This document shows, in pieces, positions 1 through 7,088 of a stretch of DNA of 64,000 nucleotides. Source of the DNA: Streptomyces xantholiticus (GTDB lineage: Bacteria > Actinomycetota > Actinomycetes > Streptomycetales > Streptomycetaceae); the NCBI RefSeq assembly GCF_014651015.1, contig NZ_BMWB01000008.1:124001-188000 (forward strand). The letters run 5' to 3'. A program made the translations under genes and the position numbers. Below the pieces are notes generated by a model, which saw only the letters and a list, made by a program, of their open reading frames with translations, searched no databases and had not been told where the DNA came from. The number at the start of each line of letters is the position of its first letter. Within the stretch, counting starts at the first letter, position 1.

Positions 1-530
1 CCGCGATCGAGCGGGAGAGGGAAGAGGAAGCGCGCCGCAAGGCCGAGGCGAAGGCCGAGGCGGAGGCCGAGGCCCGCGCCAGGGCGGAGGCCGAGCGCCA
101 GCGCGAGGAACGCGAGACGACTCCGGACACCGGCACCACCGACCCGGGCACCGGGACCGGCACGGACGACGGGACCTACGCGGCCAAGGCCGACAAGGTC
201 CTCGCCTTCGCCCGCGACCAGATCGGCAAGCCGTACGTCTGGGGGGCGACGGGCCCGAGTTCGTACGACTGTTCCGGCCTCACCCAGGCCGCGTGGAAGG
301 CGGCGGGTGTGGACCTGCCGCGTACCACCTGGGACCAGGTGAACGTCGGCACCCGCGTCGCAACCGCCGACCTGCTCCCCGGCGACCTGGTCTTCTTCTA
401 CGACGACATCAGCCACGTCGGGATCTACATCGGCGACGGCAAGATGATCCACGCCCCCAAGCCGGGCGAGAACGTCCGCGAGGAGTCCATCTACTACATG
501 CCGATCTACGGCAGCGTCCGTCCTGCCTGA
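1..530 (+). CDS. NlpC/P60 family cell-wall hydrolase, C-terminal part (5' end outside window)
   Basis: The reading frame is open from the left edge (codons begin at base 3), so the N-terminus is missing. A charged Ala/Glu/Lys/Arg stretch, likely a coiled coil, covers roughly the first 40 visible residues. A Pro/Thr/Gly-rich linker follows, then a complete NlpC/P60 domain. The catalytic Cys lies in YDCSGLTQAAW and the catalytic His in SHVGIYIGDG, followed by the typical MIHAPKPGENV strand. Proteins of this family are exported D,L-endopeptidases that cut peptidoglycan stem peptides. The domain type is certain. Export is inferred from the family because the signal peptide is not visible. The gene ends just before a strong bidirectional hairpin. 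Confidence 0.93.
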   Translation, partial: AIEREREEEARRKAEAKAEAEAEARARAEAERQREERETTPDTGTTDPGTGTGTDDGTYAAKADKVLAFARDQIGKPYVWGATGPSSYDCSGLTQAAWKAAGVDLPRTTWDQVNVGTRVATADLLPGDLVFFYDDISHVGIYIGDGKMIHAPKPGENVREESIYYMPIYGSVRPA

Positions 531-543
531 CCTCGTCACACGG

Positions 544-572
544 GTGCCCGGGCGGCCGAGCCGCCCGGGCAC
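544..572. terminator. Bidirectional Rho-independent-type hairpin
   Basis: A perfect 12-bp stem (GTGCCCGGGCGG at 544-555, CCGCCCGGGCAC at 561-572) encloses a 5-base loop. It lies between the convergent NlpC/P60 gene and the membrane-protein gene, so it can serve both. There is no clean T-tract, as is usual in Streptomyces. Confidence 0.75.
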
Positions 573-590
573 TCGCCTGTCCCGTTCGGG

Positions 591-944
591 TCAGGTCCAG
601 AGGGTGGCGATGAAGATGTTGACCACGGTCAGGCCGCCCACCGCGCCGAACAGCGCCTTGTCGACCTTCTCGTCGTCCCGCTTGACGTACACGAGGCCGA
701 GGATCACCACCAGGACCGCCAGCTTGATGCCGATCTTGAGGTTGTTCACCGTCTGGTCGTCCGCCTGGTTCAGCCCCACCAGCGCCACACCCGTGACCAG
801 CATGGTCAGGGCGCCGTGCAGCATCGCCGGATTGAAGCGGGCCCTGCCTTCGCCCATCGCCTTCATCTGGGTCAGGAATCCGCCCAGCAGCGAGGCGATG
901 CCGATGATGTGGAGAGCGACGAAGACATTGATGAGTACGTCCAT
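591..944 (-). CDS. Small integral membrane protein, 117 aa
   Basis: The protein has about four hydrophobic segments: residues about 2-22, 42-60, 72-88 and 98-116. The loops between them are short and charged, for example QMKAMGEGRARFN and VKRDDEKVDK. It resembles a small membrane protein family that is widespread in streptomycetes and has no assigned function. The ATG at 944 begins MDVLINVFVALHI. It is the last gene before the convergent hairpin and appears monocistronic. No catalytic motif is visible, so I assign no function. Confidence 0.8.
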   Translation of the reverse strand: MDVLINVFVALHIIGIASLLGGFLTQMKAMGEGRARFNPAMLHGALTMLVTGVALVGLNQADDQTVNNLKIGIKLAVLVVILGLVYVKRDDEKVDKALFGAVGGLTVVNIFIATLWT

Positions 945-1277
945 GGCCGGAGCCTAACTCTCCCCATACCACCGCCTGTCGGGCAGGTGGGCCGGTTCCG
1001 CCTCATCGGTCGGCCGGGCACGGCATGCGGACCGGCGACGTCGTCCGGGCGGTCACCAACCGGTCCCGAGTGACCTTCTTCGACAATTAGCGGTCCTTCG
1101 GCCCCACCACCATGACCGCGAGGTTTAGCGTCATGCCCCAGGTGGCCGACTCCCCACCCCCCGTCGTGGAGCCGGACGGCACTCGGCCGCCACCGCCGAG
1201 AGATCCGGCGGCGGACCGCTCCCCCGTGCGGCCCGCCGCCGGATGCGAAGGTACGGCGGAAGGGACGACGGAAGGAC
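945..1277. other. Intergenic region with no supported gene
   Basis: This 333-bp gap lies between a minus-strand membrane-protein gene and a plus-strand NlpC/P60 pseudogene, so it should hold the divergent promoters. The open frames crossing it on both strands have no recognisable protein content. I see no confident promoter or repeat. Confidence 0.5.
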
Positions 1278-1696
1278 GTGGAAGCCCTCGTGGCAGCCCA
1301 CCGGAAATCCAGGCAGCACCCGCTGGGCGGCCCTGCCGCCCGTACCGCGGTCACCTTCGCGCTCGCCGGCGCGGCGACCGCCACCGCGTTCGAGGGCACG
1401 GGTCACGCCGAACCCCGCCTCACCCCCGCCCAGGTCAGGGCCAGGTCGACAAGCTGTACCAGGAGGCGGAGGCCGCCACGGAGAAGTACCACGGCGCCGA
1501 GGAGCGGGGGACGGGCGCCCGCACCTCGCTGACCCGGCTCGCCCCGGGCGACCTGGTGTTCTTCTACTCGGGCGTCTCGCACGTCGGCCTCTGCATCGGC
1601 GGCGGACAGATGATCCACGCGCCGCGTCCCGGTGCCCCGGTGCGGGTCGCGCCGATCGACCGGATGCCGTTCACGGGAGCGACCCGCCCCGCGTGA
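1278..1696 (+). pseudogene. Degraded NlpC/P60 hydrolase (frameshift plus loss of the catalytic core)
   Basis: The frame from ATG 1278 encodes an export-type N-terminus (MEALVAAHRKSRQHP, then an Ala-rich hydrophobic stretch and GHAEPRLTPAQVRA). At about 1441-1444 the conserved continuation KVDKLYQEAEAATEKY appears one frame over, consistent with loss of one base in a Lys codon. That second frame then jumps from GAEERGTGARTSL straight to RLAPGDLVFFYSGVSHVGL. This skips most of the coiled coil and the start of the catalytic domain, including the DCSGL segment with the nucleophilic Cys. The His strand and MIHAPRPGAPV end remain. With a frameshift and no Cys it is a dead relative of the hydrolase at 1-530. 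Confidence 0.8.
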
Positions 1697-1772
1697 CGGC
1701 CTCGTGACGCAGGCCGATAATCCGTTGGCCCGGAGCCTGTTCTGGTGTCAGCATCCGGACGTCCGCCCGCAG

Positions 1773-2552
1773 ATGCCCGACCAGCAGGAGCCGTACGTGG
1801 ACCTCGACGTCCAGAACTATGTGCGCACGCTCGCACTCCGCTCGCCCGGCCACGTACGCGTCGGCCCCTTCACCGTGCGCTACAACGCCGACTGGCCCAT
1901 CCCACCGGTCAATTACGCCGTCCCGGACCACGGTGCGAGCCCGACGGTCGACGACATCGAGGCCCTGATCGAGGTCTTCCGGGCACGGGACCGGCTACCG
2001 CGCCTGGAGTTCCTGCCGTCCTGCGCACCCGACCTCGAACCGGCCCTGCTGGCCGCCGGTTTCACGGTCGAGCGCCGCGCCCCGCTGCTCGCCTGCACCC
2101 CCGAGTCGCTGGTGGCACCACCCCCGGTGCCGGGCATCACCTTCACCGTGCTGTCCGACGAGGCCGGTTACCGCGCCGCCGCCGGCGTGCAGCACGCCGG
2201 GTACGGGCTGGAGGGCGAGGGGACGGACGGCGAGATCGGTGCCCTGCGCAGCGTCACGGAGGGCGGCGGGGTCGCCGCCCTGGGCACCGACGACACCGAC
2301 GGCACACCCGTCGCCGCCGGCAGCTGCTCGATACCGGTCGACGGCCTGAGCGAGCTGACCGGGCTCGCGGTCACCGCCTCCCACCGCCGCAGGGGCATCG
2401 GCGCCGCGCTCTGCGGACATCTGACGGCCCAGGCCTTCGGCCGGGGTTGCCGCACGGTCTGGCTGGAGCCCGGCGACGCGGACGTCGAACGCATCTATGC
2501 CGCCGTCGGCTACACCCGCGTCGGCGACAAGACCGACATGTCCCTGGCGTGA
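1773..2552 (+). CDS. GNAT family N-acetyltransferase, 259 aa
   Basis: A Gcn5-type acetyltransferase fold occupies the C-terminal half. The acetyl-CoA loop is visible as LTGLAVTASHRRRGIGAAL (about residues 196-214), followed by the final strand and YAAVGYTRVGDKTDM. The N-terminal 90 residues are typical of actinobacterial two-part GNAT proteins that begin with a degenerate domain. The substrate is unknown. I chose ATG 1773 (MPDQQEPYVDLD). A GTG at 1704 in the same frame would add 23 residues, and neither start has a convincing ribosome-binding site. It is followed by a convergent response-regulator gene. Confidence 0.82.
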   Translation: MPDQQEPYVDLDVQNYVRTLALRSPGHVRVGPFTVRYNADWPIPPVNYAVPDHGASPTVDDIEALIEVFRARDRLPRLEFLPSCAPDLEPALLAAGFTVERRAPLLACTPESLVAPPPVPGITFTVLSDEAGYRAAAGVQHAGYGLEGEGTDGEIGALRSVTEGGGVAALGTDDTDGTPVAAGSCSIPVDGLSELTGLAVTASHRRRGIGAALCGHLTAQAFGRGCRTVWLEPGDADVERIYAAVGYTRVGDKTDMSLA

Positions 2553-2594
2553 GCCGGATGACGTCCCGTCACCCGTTAGGTGCGTGACGGAACG

Positions 2595-3284
2595 TCACAC
2601 CAGACGGCGGGCCGTCGCCCACCGCGTCAGTTCGTGCCGGTTGGACAGCTGCAGCTTGCGCAGAACCGCGGAGACGTGCGACTCGACGGTCTTCACCGAG
2701 ATGAACAGCTGCTTGGCGATCTCCTTGTACGCGTATCCGCGCGCGATCAGCCGCAGTACCTCCCGCTCCCGCTGGGTCAGCCGGTCCAGGTCCTCGTCCG
2801 CCGGCGGCGCGTCCGTCGAGGCGAACGCGTCCAGCACGAAGCCGGCCAACCGCGGCGAGAACACCGCGTCGCCGTCCTGCACCCGGAAGATCGAGTCGAC
2901 CAGGTCCGTGCCGGTGATGGTCTTGGTGACATAGCCGCGGGCGCCGCCCCGGATCACGCCGATCACGTCCTCCGCGGCGTCGGAGACCGACAGTGCCAGG
3001 AACCGCACCGGGTTCTCCACGGCCGCCATCAGCGCGGCGCAGCGCCGCAGCACCTCGACCCCGCCGCCGCCGGGCAGATGCACGTCGAGCAGGACGACCT
3101 CCGGCCGGGTCGCCGTGATCACGGTGACCGCCTGGTCGACGTCGGCCGCCTCGCCGACGACCTCGACGCCCGTACGCTCGGTCTCCCCGATCTCGGCCTG
3201 CACACCGGTGCGGAACATCCGGTGGTCGTCGACGAGCACGACCCGCACCCGTCGCTCCGCGGTCTGTTCTGCGGCCTCGGTCAT
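2595..3284 (-). CDS. LuxR/NarL-family response regulator, 229 aa
   Basis: An N-terminal receiver domain carries acidic pocket residues VVLVDDHRMF and the phospho-acceptor Asp in VVLLDVHLPG. A C-terminal HTH_LuxR domain follows (LTQREREVLRLIARGYAYKEIAKQ region). Its start codon overlaps the stop of the upstream sensor kinase by 4 nt (ATGA), so the two are translationally coupled and form a two-component pair. From the partner's PspC domain the signal is probably envelope stress. That is inference. Confidence 0.93.
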   Translation of the reverse strand: MTEAAEQTAERRVRVVLVDDHRMFRTGVQAEIGETERTGVEVVGEAADVDQAVTVITATRPEVVLLDVHLPGGGGVEVLRRCAALMAAVENPVRFLALSVSDAAEDVIGVIRGGARGYVTKTITGTDLVDSIFRVQDGDAVFSPRLAGFVLDAFASTDAPPADEDLDRLTQREREVLRLIARGYAYKEIAKQLFISVKTVESHVSAVLRKLQLSNRHELTRWATARRLV

Positions 3285-4570
3285 CCGTCCGCCCTCTCCA
3301 TCTCGAGCTCCACTTCCGTGCCGTCCCCGGGCACGGAACGCAGCCGTGCCGTCCCGCCGTTGCGCTGCATACGGCCGATGATCGATTCTCTGACGCCCAT
3401 CCGGTCCTCCGGCACGGCGTCAAGGTCGAAGCCCGGCCCCCGGTCCCGTACGGACACGAAGACCGTACGGCCCTCGACCTCCGCGAACACCTGCACCGCC
3501 CCTCCCGCGCCACCGTACTTGGCCGCGTTGACCATCGCCTCACGCGCGGCCTGCATCTGCGCGGCCAGTTTCTCGTCGAGCGGGCAGTCGCCCACGACGA
3601 CGACCTCGATGGGGACCCCGTGCTTGTCCTCGACCTCCGCGGCCGTCTTCCTCACCGCCTCCGCGAGGGTTTCGGGCTCCTCGTCCTCGTCCTTGCCGGT
3701 GCCCTCCGGCTTGTAGAGCCAGTTCCGCAGTTCCCGCTCCTGGGCGCGGGCGAGCCTGCGCACCTCGCCCGCATCGTCGGCGTTCCGCTGGATCAGCGTG
3801 AGGGTGTGCAGTACGGAGTCGTGGACGTGCGCGGCGACCTCGGCCCGCTCCTGGGCACGGATGCGCATGGTCCGTTCCTCCGAGAGGTCCTGCGTCATCC
3901 GTACCAGCCACGGGCCCGCGAGCAGCGCGACACCGGCGATGACGGCCACGGCGGCGGTCAGCACGTTGCCCAGCTGGGCGGCGGAGCCGCGCACCACCAT
4001 GAAGACGGTCAGGCCCACGCCGACCAGCGCGACGCCGGCCAGCGCCCGGGCCAGTTGGAGCAGCCGCCGGCGGCGGCCGACGTCGGTCCAGCGGGCGCGC
4101 CGGGCGTTGTCCGCCTGCCGCCAGACCAGGACGACGCCCGCGCCGATGAGCAGCGTCGGCCACACATAGCGGTTGCTTCCCCGCAGGTCGACGTTGCCGA
4201 CGAAGACCGCGGCGCCGAAGAGGAGGGCGGCCACGGCGAAGAGCTGGCCCTTGTCGGGCTTGCGGAGCCTGCGACGCCCGTCGGAGGTGGTCTCGAACAC
4301 CGAGCGCGGCTCCGCGGCCCTGCCGCCGACGCCGAGCGGCACCACGATCCAGAAAACCGCGTAGAGCACCGCGCCCAGACCGTCGGCCAGGAACAGTCCG
4401 AGGAAGACCAGGCGCACCCAGATGACGGGAAGTCCCAGATGCCCTGCCAGACCGCGGGCCACCCCACCGAGCATCCGCCCGTCGGCACTGCGGTACAGCT
4501 TGCGCAGAGCCGGCTCCTCCGGCAGGGGGGCGCGGGAGGAGCCGGTGGTTCCCGGTGTGGCGACTGGCAT
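3281..4570 (-). CDS. PspC-domain sensor histidine kinase, 429 aa
   Basis: Residues about 20-80 form a PspC domain (LYRSADGRMLGGVARGLAGH followed by a hydrophobic helix). Further membrane segments follow up to about residue 210. The cytoplasmic part has a dimerisation/phosphotransfer helix with the likely phospho-His in VAAHVHDSVLHTL. Its ATPase domain shows the N-box MVNAAKYGG and G-box RDRGPGFD. PspC proteins take part in phage-shock or envelope-stress responses, and actinobacteria often fuse PspC to kinases. It is encoded upstream of, and overlapping, its LuxR regulator. It is divergent, with a 150-bp gap, from another PspC protein that is a plausible target or co-sensor. Confidence 0.9.
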   Translation of the reverse strand: MPVATPGTTGSSRAPLPEEPALRKLYRSADGRMLGGVARGLAGHLGLPVIWVRLVFLGLFLADGLGAVLYAVFWIVVPLGVGGRAAEPRSVFETTSDGRRRLRKPDKGQLFAVAALLFGAAVFVGNVDLRGSNRYVWPTLLIGAGVVLVWRQADNARRARWTDVGRRRRLLQLARALAGVALVGVGLTVFMVVRGSAAQLGNVLTAAVAVIAGVALLAGPWLVRMTQDLSEERTMRIRAQERAEVAAHVHDSVLHTLTLIQRNADDAGEVRRLARAQERELRNWLYKPEGTGKDEDEEPETLAEAVRKTAAEVEDKHGVPIEVVVVGDCPLDEKLAAQMQAAREAMVNAAKYGGAGGAVQVFAEVEGRTVFVSVRDRGPGFDLDAVPEDRMGVRESIIGRMQRNGGTARLRSVPGDGTEVELEMERADG

Positions 4571-4720
4571 GCCTCGATCGTCACACGCGGGTACGGCGCG
4601 CGGTATCAGGGTCGTCCCTCAATCCGCCCCTGAATCCCCACGGTCTCCGGGCCGGATATCAGGGAACGGCCAGGGTCGGCCGGGCTCCCGCCGTACGGCC
4701 CCGCCCGTCACCATGGACCC

Positions 4721-5998
4721 ATGACAGAGCAGCCGACCGTCCCGCCCCCCGAGACGCCGCAGCTGCGCCGCTCCCCCCGCCACAAAGTGGTGGCCGGCGT
4801 GTGCGGCGGTCTGGGCCGCTACTGCGACGTGGACCCGGTGATCTTCCGGATCGCCGTGGGCGTGCTCTCGGTGACCGGCGGCATCGGGCTGATCTTCTAC
4901 GGGTTCGCCTGGCTGCTGCTCCCGTCGGACGACGAAGAGGAGAACGAGTTCCGCCGGCTGCTGTCCGGCCGGGTCGACGGCGCCTCGCTGACCGCCGTGC
5001 TCCTCGCCCTGATCGGCTGCGGGATCTTCCTGTCCATGCTGGGCAACAGCGGAACGCTCTTCTTCGCGGCGCTGCTCTCGCTGACGGTCGCCGGCGCCGC
5101 CGTGTGGTCCCAGCGCCGCCGGCTCGTGTCGACCGACGGCGCGCCGATGGACGCGGCGACGGCGCACGCGGTGGCGGAGGCGCCGCCCGAGACGAAGGCT
5201 CCGCCCACGCCGGAGAGCCCCTCGTGGTGGCGCGACCCGATCGTCAAGGACGGCACGACGGGGCCGGTCCCGACCGGCTATCTGTGGGGCCCGGAGTCGG
5301 CGATGGCGGAGGCCGCGGCGCCGCGGGACCGCACCGGCAATGCGCCCGTGCCGCGGCAGAACCGGGGGCCCCGGGGCATCGGCGGACCGGTGTTCCTCCT
5401 GGCGCTGCTTGCGGGTGGTCTCGGGACCGGACTCAGCTGGGAGGGGCAGCCCCTGGGCACGGCCCTGCAGATCGGTCTGGTGGCCGCACTGGCCGTGTTC
5501 GGCCTCGGCCTGCTGGTCGGTTCACTGCTCGGGCGCACCGGCTTCGGCACGATCCTGCTGGCGCTGGTCACCGCGGGGCTGCTCGCCGGTGCGTCCGCCC
5601 TGCCGAAGGACATCAGCACGAGCTGGGGCGATCAGACCTGGCGGCCCGCCTCGGTCACCGCCGTCGAGCCGCTCTACGAGCTGGGCACCGGGGCCGGCAC
5701 GCTCGACCTGTCCACCCTCGCCGTTCCCGAGCGCGCGACGGTGTCCACTCGTGCCGAGGTCGGGGCGGGCCGGCTCAGGATCGTCCTGCCGAAGGACGCG
5801 ACGGTGAAGGTCGACGCCGAAGTCGGCGTCGGCGACATCCGGCTCCCCGGCGAGACCGCCGAGGACATCGACGTCGGCCCGAGCCAGGACCGCCGGCGCA
5901 CCCTGCCGCCCCCGGCGGGGGCGAAGCCGGCGGGGACGCTGGAGCTGCGGCTGGAAGTGGGCATCGGACAGGTGGAGGTGACCCGTGCCACGTCATGA
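4721..5998 (+). CDS. PspC domain membrane protein, 425 aa
   Basis: The N-terminal PspC domain (about residues 12-75) includes LRRSPRHKVVAGVCGGLGRY and a following membrane helix. Several more hydrophobic segments lie near 85-125 and 220-295. The C-terminal ~130 residues are a beta-rich domain ending LELRLEVGIGQVEVTRATS, similar to the cell-wall-active antibiotics response or DUF4097 type of repeat strands found after PspC in Gram-positives. It is divergent from the PspC sensor kinase and overlaps the next small gene by 14 nt. It is likely part of an envelope-stress module. Its biochemical activity is unknown. Confidence 0.85.
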   Translation: MTEQPTVPPPETPQLRRSPRHKVVAGVCGGLGRYCDVDPVIFRIAVGVLSVTGGIGLIFYGFAWLLLPSDDEEENEFRRLLSGRVDGASLTAVLLALIGCGIFLSMLGNSGTLFFAALLSLTVAGAAVWSQRRRLVSTDGAPMDAATAHAVAEAPPETKAPPTPESPSWWRDPIVKDGTTGPVPTGYLWGPESAMAEAAAPRDRTGNAPVPRQNRGPRGIGGPVFLLALLAGGLGTGLSWEGQPLGTALQIGLVAALAVFGLGLLVGSLLGRTGFGTILLALVTAGLLAGASALPKDISTSWGDQTWRPASVTAVEPLYELGTGAGTLDLSTLAVPERATVSTRAEVGAGRLRIVLPKDATVKVDAEVGVGDIRLPGETAEDIDVGPSQDRRRTLPPPAGAKPAGTLELRLEVGIGQVEVTRATS

Positions 5999-6284
5999 GT
6001 CGACGCAGGGGCCCGGCCGGGCGTTCCTGCACGGTTTCCGCCCGGCCAGGATGATCGCCGGGCTGTGTGTACTGGCCACCGCCCTGCTCTACGGCGGCGA
6101 CGCCGGCGGCGCCTGGCACACGCCCTGGTGGGTGGCGTTCCCTCTGGTCTTCGGCGGTCTCCTCGTGGCGGGCGCGGTGGCCGCGCTGCACTACGGGATA
6201 CGCCGCCGCCGTGCCGCGATCAGCGCGTCCAGGGAGAACAGGGAGGCGCCCGCGAGCACCAGCGGCAGCCAGGCCATCAGATAG
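5985..6284 (+). CDS. Small membrane protein, 99 aa, coupled to the PspC gene
   Basis: The GTG start at 5985 lies inside the end of the PspC gene (14-nt overlap), which implies translational coupling. Two membrane helices are visible, about residues 22-40 and 47-68, with a basic stretch YGIRRRRAAI after the second. Its last ~94 bases overlap the 3' end of the convergent doxX gene, an unusually long 3' overlap, so its true C-terminus deserves checking. It has no recognised family. Its position suggests a small accessory to the PspC membrane protein. Confidence 0.65.
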   Translation: MPRHESTQGPGRAFLHGFRPARMIAGLCVLATALLYGGDAGGAWHTPWWVAFPLVFGGLLVAGAVAALHYGIRRRRAAISASRENREAPASTSGSQAIR

Positions 6285-6712
6285 GCGAGGTCGTTGCCGT
6301 AGTAGTACGGGTCGGTCTGCCAACTCACCGTCAGCCACAGACTCAGCGAGATCAGCGCCCCGCCGAGGGCGGCGAGCCGGGCCACCAGCCCGACGAGGGT
6401 GCCGATGCCGACGGCCAGTTCCCCGAGGGCGATGGCGTGGCCGAAGCCTTCCGGGTTCTTCAGCGCCAGGTCGACGAGGGACGGGATGGCGGAGGTGTCG
6501 CGCACGTTGTTCATCAGCTCACCGATGGAGCCGGTGCCGGTCGCCGACATGAAGGCGCTGTCGGTGAGTTTGTCGATGCCCGCGTAGATGAACGTCACGC
6601 CGAGGAAGAGGCGCAGCGGCAGCAGTGCGTACCGGCCGGCCTGCTCCCTCCAGCCGCGCGGCCGGTCGTCGAGCGTTCCATAGACCGATGTCGCCCGCTG
6701 CGTGTGTGTCAT
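6191..6712 (-). CDS. DoxX family membrane protein, 173 aa
   Basis: This four-helix DoxX/SURF4-like protein has the hallmark first helix LRLFLGVTFIYAGIDKL and later AIALGELAVGIGTL. Such proteins are small quinone-linked or redox-associated membrane proteins with little defined biochemistry. I prefer the ATG at 6712 (MTHTQRATSV), preceded by GGGACG at a good distance, over a TTG at 6742. The 3' end overlaps a convergent small gene. A short inverted repeat sits just upstream of the start. Confidence 0.85.
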   Translation of the reverse strand: MTHTQRATSVYGTLDDRPRGWREQAGRYALLPLRLFLGVTFIYAGIDKLTDSAFMSATGTGSIGELMNNVRDTSAIPSLVDLALKNPEGFGHAIALGELAVGIGTLVGLVARLAALGGALISLSLWLTVSWQTDPYYYGNDLAYLMAWLPLVLAGASLFSLDALIAARRRRIP

Positions 6713-6729
6713 CGCTCGTCCCGCCTTCA

Positions 6730-6743
6730 GTTGACCCGTCAAC
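6730..6743. promoter_or_regulatory. Short inverted repeat upstream of doxX (possible operator)
   Basis: GTTGAC-CC-GTCAAC is a perfect 6-bp inverted repeat with a 2-bp centre. It lies about 18-31 bp upstream of the chosen doxX start. It has the size of a dimeric repressor site, but the regulator is unknown and chance is possible. Confidence 0.35.
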
Positions 6744-6812
6744 CGACCATACGTACGGCGTGGCCACGCCGCTCACCAGGCTAGCGGCGCAGTCCGTGAC
6801 AGAGGAGAACCG

Positions 6813-6989
6813 TCAGAGGGTGTCGATGTCCCCGATGTCGATGTCGAACGGGACGGAGAGCTCGAGCCGGTCGTGGTGGATGCCGGTCGCACAGGACCTG
6901 GTGACCTCTGAGCGCTCGAAGACCTGGACGACCGGGTGATCGTCGGTGCCGCCCGTCTCGACCCGCCGGAAGTGGGGAATGCCCGCCGC
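6813..6989 (-). pseudogene. Uma2-family endonuclease-like remnant, C-terminal end only
   Basis: Read on the minus strand, about 58 codons up to the TGA at 6813-6815 encode AAGIPHFRRVETGG, DHPVVQVFERSE and the ending LELSVPFDIDIGDIDTL. This matches the closing strands of Uma2 (DUF820) proteins, which usually read AGIPxYWRVE, then VxVYxL, then a LPxPFxxxxDxxxL ending. The rest of the domain with its catalytic acidic residues is absent. The open frames across this spot in other phases are shadows. Uma2 proteins are very numerous in Streptomyces and often decay. Confidence 0.55.
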
Positions 6990-7032
6990 CGGGGGTTCTG
7001 GTCCGTACGGCGGCGTACCCAGGGGGAACGGA

Positions 7033-7066
7033 CGATGCCGCCGCTCAAACGAATGAGCGACGGCAT
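7033..7066 (-). terminator. Hairpin downstream of guaA
   Basis: GATGCCGCCGCTCA (7033-7046) and TGAGCGACGGCATC (7053-7066) form a 14-bp stem with one mismatch and a 6-base loop. It sits 22 bases after the guaA stop on the minus strand. Confidence 0.6.
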
Positions 7067-7088
7067 CACGGTTGGCCTTGCGGAAGGG

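Noticed and set aside
6773..7069. A 98-codon minus-strand frame between doxX and guaA
   Set aside because: The conserved Uma2-like residues are in another frame; this one is Ser/Arg-rich noise.
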